Notes: generated from the sequence alone by a model not told the origin. DNA of 64,000 nucleotides from Wyeomyia smithii (GCF_029784165.1 NC_073696.1:262738494-262802493), one strand, 5' to 3'. Counted from the stretch's first letter, positions 46,714 through 57,860 are shown. Numbers and translations: made by a program.

Positions 46714-46833
46714 AAGGCCTAAACACGATTGATACGTTGCGGCTGCGTTTGCGGCAATTTGACAGTTAGACCATATATTGTCTGTCAAATTAACGTCAAC
46801 GCAATGCAAACGTATCCATTGTGCTTGGGCCTT
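46714..46833. mobile_element. Palindromic MITE of 120 bases
   Basis: The left half AAGGCCTAAACACGATTGAT faces AAGGCCCAAGCACAATGGAT (complement of the right end), and the match runs on through ACGTT...GCGTT to AATTTGACAG on both sides. Nearly the entire element is arm, with about 12 unpaired bases at the centre. Confidence 0.75.
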
Positions 46834-48368
46834 CACTGTAACTAACCAATCCGTAGCTTTGACTTGTTTGACTATCGCGGTCATGATGTTTGCGTCTGAA
46901 TGGCATAACTTGGAAGAAAATCCAGTTAGATAAATGTGAGTTTTTACGAAAAGATAAGACATCGAACCCAAAGTTAACAAAGAAGAGAACATTAGTAAAA
47001 TAGTTCATCAATGTAAGTTAAAATTCTTAGCGAATAATTCCCTAAACAAATGCAAATATTGAGAATGTGATAGAATATCATCACATATGTTTGGGGATAA
47101 AATAGTTAAATAGACAATATTCTCCACCAAATAATCACCTGTAGAGTATGTATATTTCAGTTTTTTCAACAGGGAGCGGAAGCGGTCGCTTTTCGCTCCG
47201 TAATTAAATTGTATACATTTTTTCCACACTTACAATCTGCATCGCACAAAGAACTGCTCTCAACCGCAGGACTCATCAACTTTAAGAAAAGAGAAACCAT
47301 CAACCCAACCCACACTGAACAGAACACAGTTAAGTTAGCTCAAACAAACCAAACAATACCTGGCCGGACATGGACCCATCTTTTTGCCATTCAGAAAAGA
47401 CCAACACTAGCGGTAAAATCAACATACGTTTGGGTTTGGCTTTGAATGGCAACAAGTGGATAATCGTTGGGAAACTTTGATGCAAAAACGTAGAATCACT
47501 TAACGAAATTGTTCTTTGTGTTGTGATGCATACATTGAGCAGTGATTTGCTAACAGAGACAAAGAAGTGATTGCTTAATTTCGAAAAAAGGTAAAGGTAA
47601 ATTCAAGAAATGCAAAACCAGACTACTCGCTGTTTTAGTTTTAAACATACAGGTACACAATTTATTGAAAAAAGTGTTAGCTATGATTTCCATTGAGTGA
47701 AACAAAGTGTTCAAATTCAACCTATAATTTAAAACAACTCTTTATTAACACCTCATAGACATCACTTCTGGATGACACTGGTTTCTTCCTTCTTCGATTC
47801 ATCCGGTGTACGTGTATCAGTATATCCGACGTGCGCATACGGTAAAGAGAATGTGACAAGAGCTGCCAACAACATGTTTTTTCTTCATCATGTATAATAC
47901 AAATGTTGATACTAGACTTTTATATGCTACTTGAAATCATATCACCATTTCCTAGCACTATCCGTTGAAGAAAACACAAACATTCGTAATCTATGTTGAA
48001 AACTGTGAAAGAGAAACTGAACTTTTCTTTCATCGTTTTGACTATAAAACTTGTGCCGATCTAGGAAACACATATTCGCTTTAAATGGCAACTCTGATCG
48101 CAATGCATCAGCTTTTCTTTTACAAGTGGTAAACTGTCAAATGAGTTTGTGAGTTGAATAGTGGCCGTCGTGCAATTGGTTTCAAGGAAATAAAAATCTA
48201 CCAAACCTATATCGGTGCGGTTTCAACAACCGTCTGCTCGTGTGATATTTCGAGACACAGAGCAAGTTTTCGTTTCCGACTAGTGGCAAAATGGTGTCTT
48301 CTATTTACAGAAATTTAAAAAAATACCTTACATCGGTATTGTTCGTTTAACAGATTACCGTAACGACT
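46834..48368. other. Intergenic, no gene recognised
   Basis: AT-rich with small frames only. The last 200 bases could be the 5' leader of the small ORF at 48369, but no promoter element can be named. Confidence 0.35.
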
Positions 48369-48572
48369 ATGGCAGATGCAGCGGCTCGAGAATTCCTCAA
48401 GTGCCATGGGTTGGCACGTATTGAGCACAATCTTGGAAATGCAGGAGTGAAATTTGAAGGTTTCTGGTATTTTAAAGCAAACATTGGAGAGCTGCAATGT
48501 ATATTGCCAGACTTGAGACCTCGTGCCACAAGTGGGACAGTTTCAGCTCTCACCACTCTCACCAGAAATTAA
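48369..48572 (+). CDS. Small SAM-domain-like hypothetical protein
   Basis: A 67-codon frame, MADAAAREFLKCHGLARIEH onward, follows the layout of a SAM domain: REFLKCHGLA helix, a middle FEGFWYFKANIGELQCILPDL corresponding to the 'L..L.e.dL..llP.lG.R' core, and a closing RPRATSGTVSALTTL helix. SAM domains mediate protein-protein or RNA contacts. It ends at a TAA at 48570 with no obvious splice donor, so it may be a truncated first exon, a domain scrap captured by a transposon, or chance. No close homologue can be named. Confidence 0.3.
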   Translation: MADAAAREFLKCHGLARIEHNLGNAGVKFEGFWYFKANIGELQCILPDLRPRATSGTVSALTTLTRN

Positions 48573-49975
48573 ATATCAAGCCAAGTGTGATGTATTGATA
48601 TTTTTCATGAAAGATACATATATTATAACAGACAACAAGGATCATAAAATTTCGGTCGATGAAAGGTATGTTAGTTCCAGAATAGAGTTTAACCATAGCA
48701 AAAGGTTTAGTCTCAACCAAGTATCGAATAAAAAAAGAGCATAGCTCTAAGAAAATATATTTTTTCAATTTTCTAACAAAGAACATTTTAACTAGTTGTT
48801 ATGTCAAAACTTATCAAAGAACATATAGGAATGACACTCTCTATCACGTAAGAAAAGCTCCCAGAGAAAGACAATACTAGTTGTAGCGGAATAGCAGAAT
48901 TCCAGTGATTGGATAATCTCTATAGAAGCAGTAGACTTTTTACTACAAAAAAGTGCTAATGCCTTGTATCCGAACATGCTGCGGAATATCTAATGGCAAA
49001 AATTACAATGATCTATGGTATCTTATGAGTAGACTTTTCGTTAAAACACATTACGGAAAACGGTAAACGTTTTACTAGCATTACAGTCATGGCTATCTCA
49101 AAGGGGTGATTTTTTGTTTGCTAGGTGAGCAACAATTACCTACACTAACCTTTAGTGCATTGCAAATGTAAGTTCGAAACAATCAACGGAAATCTAGGAT
49201 GGCAAAAATTCTTCTGGTAAGATTTTTTGCTAAAACGCATTACTATTGATTTAATAAACGTTTTATTAAAATTAGAGTCAATGGTATCTTAAAGGGGATA
49301 TTTTTACTGGGTCATGTAGGCAAAAAAAGCTCAAGACAAGCGCAATACTACAGTAAAAAAAAAACACCGAAGAGATATTACCGATGATGTTGGGGACGTT
49401 TTGATAGCAAGAATTACGAAAATACCTTTCAGGGTAGACTTATCGTTGAACAGTCTAACAGTTGCTGCTATTTTAGTGAATAACGCTCAAATGTGAAATT
49501 TATAATAACACCTTTGAATATAAAAAAAATCTGATTTCGCTTACACCGATGGAATTCTTGGATACGAAGCTTTGCCAAAAAAAAAAAACTAAACTAAGAC
49601 CTTGAAGGTAATAAATTTTGCATTTTTGTCGTTTGAAAAGTGAACAGCTAGTTAACGTCAAAATCGATATCCTGTCTTGCAAAATCAGTGCTCAAACGCA
49701 AAGTCCTGGAGGCTGAGAATTAGCATTTCGAAATCGAAGGATATGGAAAAGAAAGTATCAAGACCCTCGAGCCAATACGGCTCGAGATTATAACAAAACA
49801 AATAAAGAAAGGAACAAGAAAAATATGATGCAAATACGAATAAGACAGGAAAATAATAACGAATGAAACTAAAAAAGACGTTTTGGAAAGAGAAAAATAT
49901 CTTTAGATAAATGAAGCGGTTGACAAGCGTGAGCCACCACTTTCAGATGACTTACGACTCGTGAGTAGGGGGAGA

Positions 49976-50641
49976 TGTAGCGGTCTGATAACTAGAATAA
50001 GGAAAAATACATTTCAATTCCCAGAATCATTTCAGACTGCAACCTTTCGTTGTATACTCTTGGAATAGTGTTATTTTTATGCCCTTTATTCTGCTTTGGG
50101 TCTTCGGATAACCCACACTTTTAGAAGTGAGAGGAGTGTTTCTCTGACGAGAATTCCCTCATAGTGATCCTGCCAGGACACTTTAACATAGACAATGATG
50201 TGGTTAGGGTGTCACGAAGCATATGTCAGACAGAAGAATTTAAGCCTCGAGCTAAATTTTATAAAAAACAGGTGGAATATAAGCTGGAGCATCTGCCTCT
50301 GCTACCAGGTTTTACTAAACACAGAATACGGTAGATTAGACGCTCTCGAACGCGCTCTAATGCTGTTGTTGCTGTTGGTAGCCGAGGGTACTAAAAAGTT
50401 AAGCTCGAAAATTGAGACAGGCCAAGAAATACTACCTTCACTATGCGTTACCCATAGGGATATTGATGTAGTAGAACTCTTACTAATTACACTGATAGAT
50501 ATCTTCTGGGTTGCTTTTCGACGAAAAGCATCATCAATGCCCGGACACTTCAACACATAATCAATGATGTGGTGAACGTTTTATTTACAGTCAGAAGGCC
50601 GTGAGAAAGGTATTCTACGGCGCATATTTATAAACCTTGAA
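49976..50641 (+). mobile_element. Probable LTR of a Ty3/gypsy-type element
   Basis: The segment starts TGTAGCGGTC just after a purine tract (AGTAGGGGGAGA at 49965-49975) and ends directly before TGGCGACCGTGG at 50642, a tRNA-Arg-type primer site. Purine tract, TG start and primer site bracket an LTR of about 666 bases. The motif described for 48900-53580 occurs inside it. No gag or pol was recognised beside it. Confidence 0.55.
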
Positions 50642-50653
50642 TGGCGACCGTGG
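50642..50653 (+). other. Primer-binding-site-like sequence (tRNA-Arg type)
   Basis: TGGCGACCGTGG, directly after TTTATAAACCTTGAA. The same junction (TTTATAAACATTGAA then TGGCGACCGTGG) recurs at 51298. Confidence 0.55.
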
Positions 50654-51297
50654 CGGCCTTTGTGACAAATTTTCTACGACCAGTGGTCCTGCCGGGACAC
50701 TTTAACTTAACCAATGGTGAGCGTTTTATAAACAAACACAACACCGTTGATGTAGTGGACTTTTTACTACAAGCTACACTGATATATAGTTATGGACAAT
50801 GCTTGTCCTGACCCAGCAAAACATCATCACCGGACACCCACTAGCAGCGACATGAGCGGATGCGGTTCTCCTGACGTAGCAGGCGTGTGACCAGGTAGCT
50901 AGGACGTAGTTAGGACCTTTAGAGTGGAACAGGAATTTAATTTAGTTCGAGTGTTTAATCGAACAAGTTGTGTCTGCGTACAAAATTAAATATGTTCATG
51001 GAATTAACCCTTTTTTAAAAACTTTCGAATGTTATCGAGAACCCAAATCTTTTGGGTTGACTTTTGACGAAAATTTTCACCGATGCCAGGACCCGTCAAC
51101 ACATAACCAATAATGTGGTGAACGTTTTATTAACAAACTTAACAGTGCTTGTTAGAAAGCGCACACATTGAGGTAGTAGACTTCTTACTAATTACACTGA
51201 TAGATAACTTCTGGATTGACTTTTGATCAAAGATGAGGCCTGAACGTTTTATTAACAAAAGGTTTTCTACGAATGGCGTACATTTATAAACATTGAA

Positions 51298-51309
51298 TGG
51301 CGACCGTGG
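51298..51309 (+). other. Primer-binding-site-like sequence (tRNA-Arg type), second copy
   Basis: Preceded by TTTATAAACATTGAA like the site at 50642, so a second LTR 3' end lies at about 51297. A purine-rich tract and another TGTAGCGG start follow at 51455-51466, only about 160 bases later, so the internal region is almost wholly deleted or the copies are rearranged. Confidence 0.5.
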
Positions 51310-51683
51310 CGGTCCTTGTGACTTCGTAATAAATTTCTCCGGAAATGACCTATCCTGGCGCTTTATTTCGTAATGACACAAGTAGTTATATGTTTTTGTA
51401 CCCGAAACAACCCGGTGTAAGTCGCCTCTTCCAGACGACTTACTACTCATCAAGTGGGGGCGAGATGTAGCGGACCCCTATTTTAGATTGTGTCATATTA
51501 GCTTTTGTTCCCAGAGAAGGGCCGAAAAATACAGAACATACATATATGATTATGCCCACTGATCCAGCATAACTGCCGAGTCAAAGGTACAAAGTATCAC
51601 GCCACTAGTCAATAGTCCACCATCGAACAATTCGACACGCAATCAGCAGCTTTACAAGAATTATAGAACAGCCAGTTTTTTTT

Positions 51684-51950
51684 TCTGTTGGGTACATTTT
51701 CCACTGCGACCAGAGATTTGATCTTTTGTGGCGGGCCCCTATTTGATGTAAGCCTTATCAGGGTGTCGTACCACTATTAGGTCGAATGGTTTCCACTTGC
51801 TGAATATAGGCATCGTCCCAATAAGGTATTATTGAACGAATAAAGTTCACTGCCTTATTGGGAGAAGTCATCCAGATATCTAATGGTTGTATTAGGTGTT
51901 TATCAAAGAATTGCTTCCTCTTTTGAGAGAGTGCTTCACAGTCACATAAT
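51684..51950 (-). mobile_element. 3' end of a second Loa-clade retrotransposon
   Basis: On the minus strand from about 51950 an open frame reads LLCDCEALSQKRKQFFDKHL, then LDIWMTSPNKAVNFIRSIIP and a stop at 51758. It corresponds to LLCSCEALASSRYNFLGSYL, YQVWSSNPKQVISFINYVVP in the element at 39.8-44.9 kb. The 3' UTRs also match (GGGGCCCGCCACAAAAGAT against GGGGCCAGCCACAAAAGAC). Typical 5'-truncated copy, inserted in the repeat field. Confidence 0.8.
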
Positions 51951-52580
51951 AAATGTTAAATGTTAATAACAGTCAGTTAGTCAGTTACATTTAAGCAAGC
52001 AGTGAAACAAGTAGTACTTAAGTACCTGTGTAAATTCACCTAACAAATGAATTTTTCAATCCATCCAATCCATTTCAATGTAAGTCAAGCTATTTTTATT
52101 TTTATTTTCGAGAACAACACTCGAAAGTTCACGACGCGTGGTACAATATTTGTTAACGAGAACTACAACGATTGATATATTTTAATTGTTTTTTTTTTTT
52201 TTTTTGTTAAATAGCATCAACTATGCTTGTAGGTCACTTGTAGCCTTTAGAACTAAAAAATAAAGGTAAAAGGAGAGGAAAACGCTGGACTTATTCAGAG
52301 CACTGCTGAGAACGGTCTGAGAAACGTCACGAGCGAAATTTTCTAGATTTTCCGTACCAAACAGAATCAGCACCAATCGACTGCGATTGATGTGGTGAAC
52401 TTATTATTAGCTAAAATTACAATGTATGGCATCATCAAGTTCAGGAATCATTCGCTTGCTTGGCATAACAGCATAAAAAAAGCATGATCGATGAAGTTGT
52501 TGAATTTTTGCTAACAACAGTTTCAGCGGATTGGTATCGTTTGATGTAGTAGACTTTTTGCTAAACTTCTGCGTAAACTG

Positions 52581-52784
52581 ATTGTTAGCAAGCACCACCG
52601 GTGATGTGGTGAACGTTTTATTAAATAATTACAATGGTGGATATTTTTCGCGTAAACTTTTGCTTAGAAAGCACTCACGTTGATGTGGTTGACTTTTTAC
52701 TACAGATTACAGTGATTGATATCGGGTAGTGATGTGGTAGACACTTTGCTAACTACATTGATTGGTGTCTTTTAGTAATACTCG
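52581..52784 (+). repeat. 204-bp direct repeat, copy 1
   Basis: Matches 53371-53574 with about 17 substitutions by hand count (about 92% identity) and no indels; the offset is exactly 790 throughout. Contains three copies of the GATGTGG motif. Both ends are sharp. Confidence 0.85.
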
Positions 52785-53370
52785 AGTTGACGATCGAGCG
52801 ACATCAGTTTTGACCACTTAGCAGTTATTCATCGAACACATGAACTGCTGACATCCTACATAGCAACAGTCGCCGCTAGATATTTTTTTTTTTTTTTGTT
52901 AAAAAGCATTACCGAAGATGTTGTATGCCATTACAGTTTTGACATCAGGAAGAAATCATCGCATTTTACATGATATTTTAGTTAGTGATGTTTTGTCAAG
53001 AACAGTTGAACTGTGTGCATTGTTACACCACTCCAGCTTCAATAACCGTGGCATAAATGTCAAGTTATTGAGATATTTAGTCAATAGGAAATAAGAGCAT
53101 GATATTAAATCATTCACTTATTCATATGAATGACTTGGAGATTAATGTTAAGGATCACATTTATAACAAACGTTCCATTAAGATCAACGACTTAACTCTA
53201 CTACATTTAATGAGTCACCTATCTGTTAACGTGACCGGTACCAACTTGGCCAGATACCACACGTTGGTAGTGCTTGTCGTATAACTGAAAGCTCAGTGCT
53301 CGAACTGCCCGTCGGTGATGAAACACGTTACTTTGAACCACTTAAATGTTCGGGACAGTATGCACTGTTG

Positions 53371-53574
53371 ATTGTTGGCGAGCACCACCGGTGAGGTGGT
53401 GAACGTTTTATTAAATAATTACAATGGTAGATAATTTTCGCGTTAACTTTTGCATAGAAATCACTTCCGTTGATGTGGTAGACTTTTTACTACAGATTAC
53501 AGTGATTGGTATCGGGTAGTGATGTGGTAGATGCTTTGCTAACTACATTGATTGGTATCTTTCAGCAATACTCG
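53371..53574 (+). repeat. 204-bp direct repeat, copy 2
   Basis: Second copy of 52581-52784. Either a segmental duplication or a pair of terminal repeats around 586 bases; the DNA between encodes nothing recognisable. Confidence 0.85.
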
Positions 53575-54997
53575 TACGGGACTTAATCAGAACCTACAGC
53601 TTCAGTCGACAACAACTTTTAAGACCTCTCGTGTTTCCACATGGTTCCGTCACATTAGCTGACTTGGAATCCGGAGAGAAGCCAGTCTTCTATCGGGTTC
53701 TGTCCACCCAGAAAACAATTAAGATACTAGAGCATAGCCTTCAGCTGTTTCTAAAAGTAGGCTATGAGTTCGCTTACATTTGAAGCCAAGTCTCTTGCTT
53801 GGCTTTGGTGACAGATAAACCGTTCGTCACCTGTAAGCAAAACAATTAAATTTAAAAAAAGCGTCCACGATGCACCGTGTAACTTGTCGGGTTATTTACG
53901 AAGCGACGGAACGCGAAAACCGCTACTCTAAGTTAAATTAAGACAATTGATAAAAGTTCTAAAGTAGAGATAGGCTGAGATATTATATCAGCGACAAAGT
54001 AAGTGTAGTGATAGAGAGAACATAATAATAAAATCTAGTGAATTCAACTTCAACTACTCTGCAAGCGAATGCATGAGGGTAAATAGAGTTGCGCATGGTA
54101 CAGACATGAAGCGGACTACCAACGAGGAGCGGACTACGAGAAAGACTACCTAAGAGCCGGCTTTAAAACTGGACGGCTTTCCATTCCGAACTACAAGCAG
54201 ACCGCTCATGGAGGTTGCGTCTGCGGAGAGAAAGCCGAAGGCTGGCATTCTACGCCCACTACGCTCGGGCGGCGGTGATAGACGATGGCAAAAGGCTTCT
54301 CCGCCGGCTCCCACAATCAGTAAACGAACAGTTAGATGTTTTAAATTCGACTACAATCTTTTCTTGGCGACCAGAACCAGTCAAAATTGATCCAAAAAAC
54401 GATCGTGCTATCAGTCAGAAAAGGCTGCTAGCAGTGTGCAAATGCTCAGAGCAGTTTAAACCAGCAAACAAAAATTCAATTGAAGCTCTTGAAAACTCAG
54501 GAACAAAGCCTAGCAAAAGCTTGAGACTAGGTTCTACAAGCGAAGAAAAGCATTCGAAGGACATTTTTTAAAACTATTGAAGGTAAGAAAATCATGCCAA
54601 ATCCATTTTAGGAATAATGAATGCAATGGTCACCACGGTCCACGCCGCTCATAGAATACAAGGGAAACGCACTCAAACGTTGAATTGCGACTTAATCCTG
54701 CGACGGAGTCCGCCAGTAGAGACACCCAGGCTACCCAACAATTGGTTTTTGGAATCTAATGGCTGCGACCGGCGACGGAAGTATCGTCAAACGAAATCAT
54801 CCGATCGTTTCCACAGGGTTTACGGAGTCTAATCGCTGCCCCGACGGGAGATGATCCTGCTCCTAGTATTATTGTAAGTGAAAAAAATATAAAAAACGAT
54901 AAAAGTGAAATAAAAACCCGCATAAAGTGTTAGATATTAAGTCTCAGTGAACGTTTTAGACTGTTAGAAAAAGTGTTATACAAAAATTGAGCAACTA
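53575..54997. other. Probable LTR-retroelement leader sequence, decayed
   Basis: Less AT-rich than the surroundings, with scattered frames. The 118-codon frame at 54215-54571 (RRESRRLAFYAHYARAAVID, rich in Arg then Lys) resembles no protein I know. Possibly leader and start of a gypsy-type gag. Confidence 0.3.
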
Positions 54998-55204
54998 GTG
55001 CAGCTTCTTGAAAATTTAAAAATGGCAAATGCTAATCCAAATCCAAACCCAAATCAAAACACAAATCCTACCCCAGAGCCAACTCCAAACAACAGAAGAT
55101 TTGCAATTGATACGGATTTACCCAAATATACGGGAAATCCTCGCAATCTCGCGCAATGGATCCTCGATGTCGAGGATATTTTGGAATATTTTTCTGAAGA
55201 ATAA
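54998..55204 (+). pseudogene. Short gag-like fragment with an Asn-Pro repeat
   Basis: From the inner ATG at 55022 the frame reads MANANPNPNPNQNTNPTPEP, then DLPKYTGNPRNLAQWILDVE and a stop at 55202. The second part looks like the start of a Ty3/gypsy gag capsid ('F.GNP..L..W'). The NP repeat is low complexity. Charged Lys- and Glu-rich frames follow to 55400. Confidence 0.35.
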
Positions 55205-56221
55205 AAATAAAAAAAAAACTAAACCCAAGCCAAAAGCAAAAATAACTAGTGCATCTTCTTCTTCAGAGATGTATTTTCTAAATCAATACATGATACTAAA
55301 AAAGTTTCCTTCTGAAACAGACGACTCTTCTGATGACGACGATAACTTCTCCGAACCTCAAACACGTGATAAACATTTACTTAAAAAAAACTGGTTCTAA
55401 AGTACCCAACAAAATTTTGGATGATGATTCAGACTTGAGTGAATAAAGTTATTAAACAGTAAAATAAAATTTTGGGTGATTGTGAATAAAAATTTGAAAT
55501 CGTTTTTTCATGCTTTTTAAGCATAAAAAAAAAAAAACAAAACAAATCAATACAACAGATTAAGTTTAAATATAACCATTTTTTTAGTTGATCACACAAA
55601 AATGCTCCAATATTATTTACCTTTATGGTATAAGGTACTTCAATTAAAGTTATTCCATTTTCATGGCACATTCGTCTTTTAAGTTCATCTCTATATTTTT
55701 GATTAAAAGAAGCTTCAACATTTTGATGAATAGGATTTTCCTAAGTCAAAGTCTAGTGAAAAGTGTTAGTAAACTCGCCCGCTGACCGGCAGATACGAAG
55801 ACAAATCGTCACCCGCTAGAAAGCATCCTCAACGGAATATTAAGGACTTGCGACAGATCGTAAACACTGGACCACTGGTACCGCGGCTAGGAGACCTACA
55901 TCCCACACGACGACGGCAACCAACGGAGTTTCAACCAATGCAGCGGCTTACCGCGACCTAGATCGTAAGTAGATTGAATATTCAAAAAAAAATATAAAAA
56001 TAAAAATATTATAGTGTAGTCGAATAGTGATTTTTTCTACAATAAAATTGAATAGTTGAGTTGAAATAAACTGTTCACATGACAGAGACAATAAGGAATC
56101 ATGATAAACGCCCTGGCAAACGAGTCCCTTCATTTATTTTCAAGCCAGGAATTCATGTAAATGCTCTTAGAACTCATGGAAATATATAATGTTCCACCTC
56201 AGCAACATACAGTTGAATAAA
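55205..56221. other. Intergenic or decayed retroelement, no gene recognised
   Basis: A better-ordered, GC-richer patch at 55770-55970 resembles the leader-like patch near 54090-54350 in composition but cannot be assigned. Confidence 0.3.
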
Positions 56222-56310
56222 ACATACCGTTTTGATTCAAACTTCGAACACTTTACAATAAAAATCGAATTATTATGGCCAGTGTAATAGAAAGAATGAT
56301 TATTACAAAA
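56222..56310 (+). repeat. Fragment of the 6178-7525 foldback element
   Basis: ATACCGTTTTGATTCAAACT, then TTCGAACACTTTACAAT and CAGTGTAATAGAAAGAATGA match the inner right arm at 7115-7195 in the same orientation with few differences. The rest of the element is missing here. Confidence 0.8.
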
Positions 56311-56499
56311 AAATTAAATTTCTTTTTATATAATAGGCATATATAATAATGTAATCGAATAGTGAACTCTTATCGTTCAAGTGTTACGAAAATTAATACG
56401 GCGCAATCGAATAGTTTCAGCAATCAAGCGTTACAAAAATTTTGGGAATAAAATATTACGGCAAAATCGTAGAGTAGTTTTATCGTTAAAGTGCATGTT

Positions 56500-56895
56500 T
56501 ACATGAAAAATGACTGAAGAAATTCAGAAAAAAATGATGAGCTATTAGCTCAATTAGAACAACAGCGTTTGAAAATAGTGAGTTTAGCGGCAGCAGTAGC
56601 CTCAAATAGCACACACATTTGTCCAACAGTGCCTGCAGATTAGGTAGTGACAGTAACAATCGGTCGGCATCGGTCGAAAGCAAACTGCTGTTTGCGAAAA
56701 AACTATGCCTCACACCAGAGCACGAAACAACTGCTCTACCCTTAAGGTACAGCATCATTCGTGACAAAGTGACAGACAGAGCTAATGACGTGCTAGTACA
56801 CACCGAATGAGTCGAGATGAAGAAAACGTTAGAAGAATATTTTAATGACAAAAAAGACTTGTGCACTTTAATTACAAAGATTCATTATTTACAAC
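56500..56895 (+). pseudogene. Ty3/gypsy-type gag fragment, frameshifted
   Basis: One frame gives NDELLAQLEQQRLKIVSLAA; a shifted frame (56619-56810) gives SVESKLLFAKKLCLTPEHET and IIRDKVTDRANDVLVHTE; after a stop, another piece (about 56815-56895) gives KTLEEYFNDKKDLCTLITKI. 'IR.K..(G)KAND.L' followed by 'L...F.DKRDL.TL' is the usual order in gag proteins of the insect gypsy/17.6 group. At least two lesions; no protease or polymerase is attached. Confidence 0.55.
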
Positions 56896-57860
56896 AAGAT
56901 TCTTCATTCGTTGTTTTGCTTTCGTCTCGATTAGACGCAAATTGTTTATCTCCGTTTGATTCGCAAAATAACAATACACGAGTTATCGTACGGGTGTTTT
57001 TTAGTCGATTAGTTCTTGTGCTGTGCGATAACAATAGCCTGCAGTATATCGGCAGAAACATCTTCTGCACACTGGTAGGGGCAGGCTACCCCGCCAGTGA
57101 TCTGATACGCAACTGATATATCAGCAAGAATAATTCTCCCGCACCGCTGATACCCCGCTAGCAGCATGGACCACCATACGATCGAGCGAGTGGAAGTCAA
57201 CTACAAGTGGCATCTACAAGGTCGCGTGTAAGATACGGCCACTGTGTCACAACACGAAGCTGGATCGTCTTTGTTTGTTCTGCGGAGACACTCGATTGAT
57301 TCTACTATCAGCCGTGAGGTCGTGACTTAGACGTTCGGTGAAGTATTCACTTTAGAATTTTTATCATTATTTAACCGAAATTACAAAGGTTAGACCGAAC
57401 AAACTGCGAGTTGTCGTGAGTAGCTTGAAGCAAGCAAACGCAATTGCTAGCTACGAGCTCTTCACGAGAGAGTATCGCGTGTACATCCCTGCCAAGGACG
57501 TGGAGATCGACGATGTGGTTACCGAAGGGAGCCTCACGGTCGATGACATTTTGCGTCACGGGGTTGGCTGCTTCAAGAATCCCCTGATTCAAGATGTAAA
57601 GATACTGGATGTCAAGCAATTGCATTCAGTATCCATCGAAGAAGGGAAGAAGAAATTCCTCCCTTCGGATTCCTTCCGTGTAACATTCGCTGGATCCGCA
57701 CTGCCGAACTACATCTCTTTGGACAGGGTTCGTCTGCCTGTAGGCGTACAGGCGTTCGTACCGCGGGTCATGCATTGCCAAAACTGCAAGCAGTTAGGTC
57801 ATACAGCCACCTACTGCTGCAACAAGGCACGCTGCAGCAAGTGCGGAGGCTGAGACCGCT
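56896..57860 (+). mobile_element. 5' part of a Jockey-like non-LTR retrotransposon
   Basis: It begins where the gag fragment breaks off (about 56896), so it probably inserted there. A GC-richer leader (to about 57380) precedes ORF1. The element breaks off within the second zinc knuckle at about 57853, so the 3' part is missing, which is the opposite of ordinary 5' truncation and implies a later deletion or rearrangement. Confidence 0.65.
57416..57853 (+). pseudogene. Jockey-like ORF1 (gag-like), C-terminally truncated
   Basis: The frame is open from about 57384 (VRPNKLRVVVSSLKQANAIA). It contains YRVYIPAKDVEIDDVVTEGS, the block KILDVKQLHSVSIEE, SFRVTFAGSALPNYISLDRV, and knuckles CQNCKQLGHTATYC and the first half of a second (RCSKCGG) before the stop. 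The same blocks occur at 28.8-29.1 kb, so both belong to one family. The protein would bind the element's RNA. Confidence 0.8.

Larger units (their letters stand above)
48900..53580. repeat. Field of a diverged short motif (GATGTGGTAGAC...TTTACTAA...TTACA-TGATTGGTATC)
   Basis: At least 14 diverged copies are visible, for example near 50466, 50569, 50746, 51113, 51168, 52389, 52543, 52603, 52682, 52731, 53393, 53472 and 53521, with weaker ones near 48928, 49058 and 49246. The motif is about 42 bases with 15-50 variable bases between copies. Between 49.9 and 51.5 kb the copies sit in LTR-like sequence, so the motif may be an LTR sub-repeat; the whole field contains no gene except the inserts listed separately. 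Confidence 0.6.

Noticed and set aside
48900..53580. CRISPR-like array
   Set aside because: Copies are diverged and irregularly spaced in eukaryotic DNA; direct repeats are not identical and there are no cas genes.
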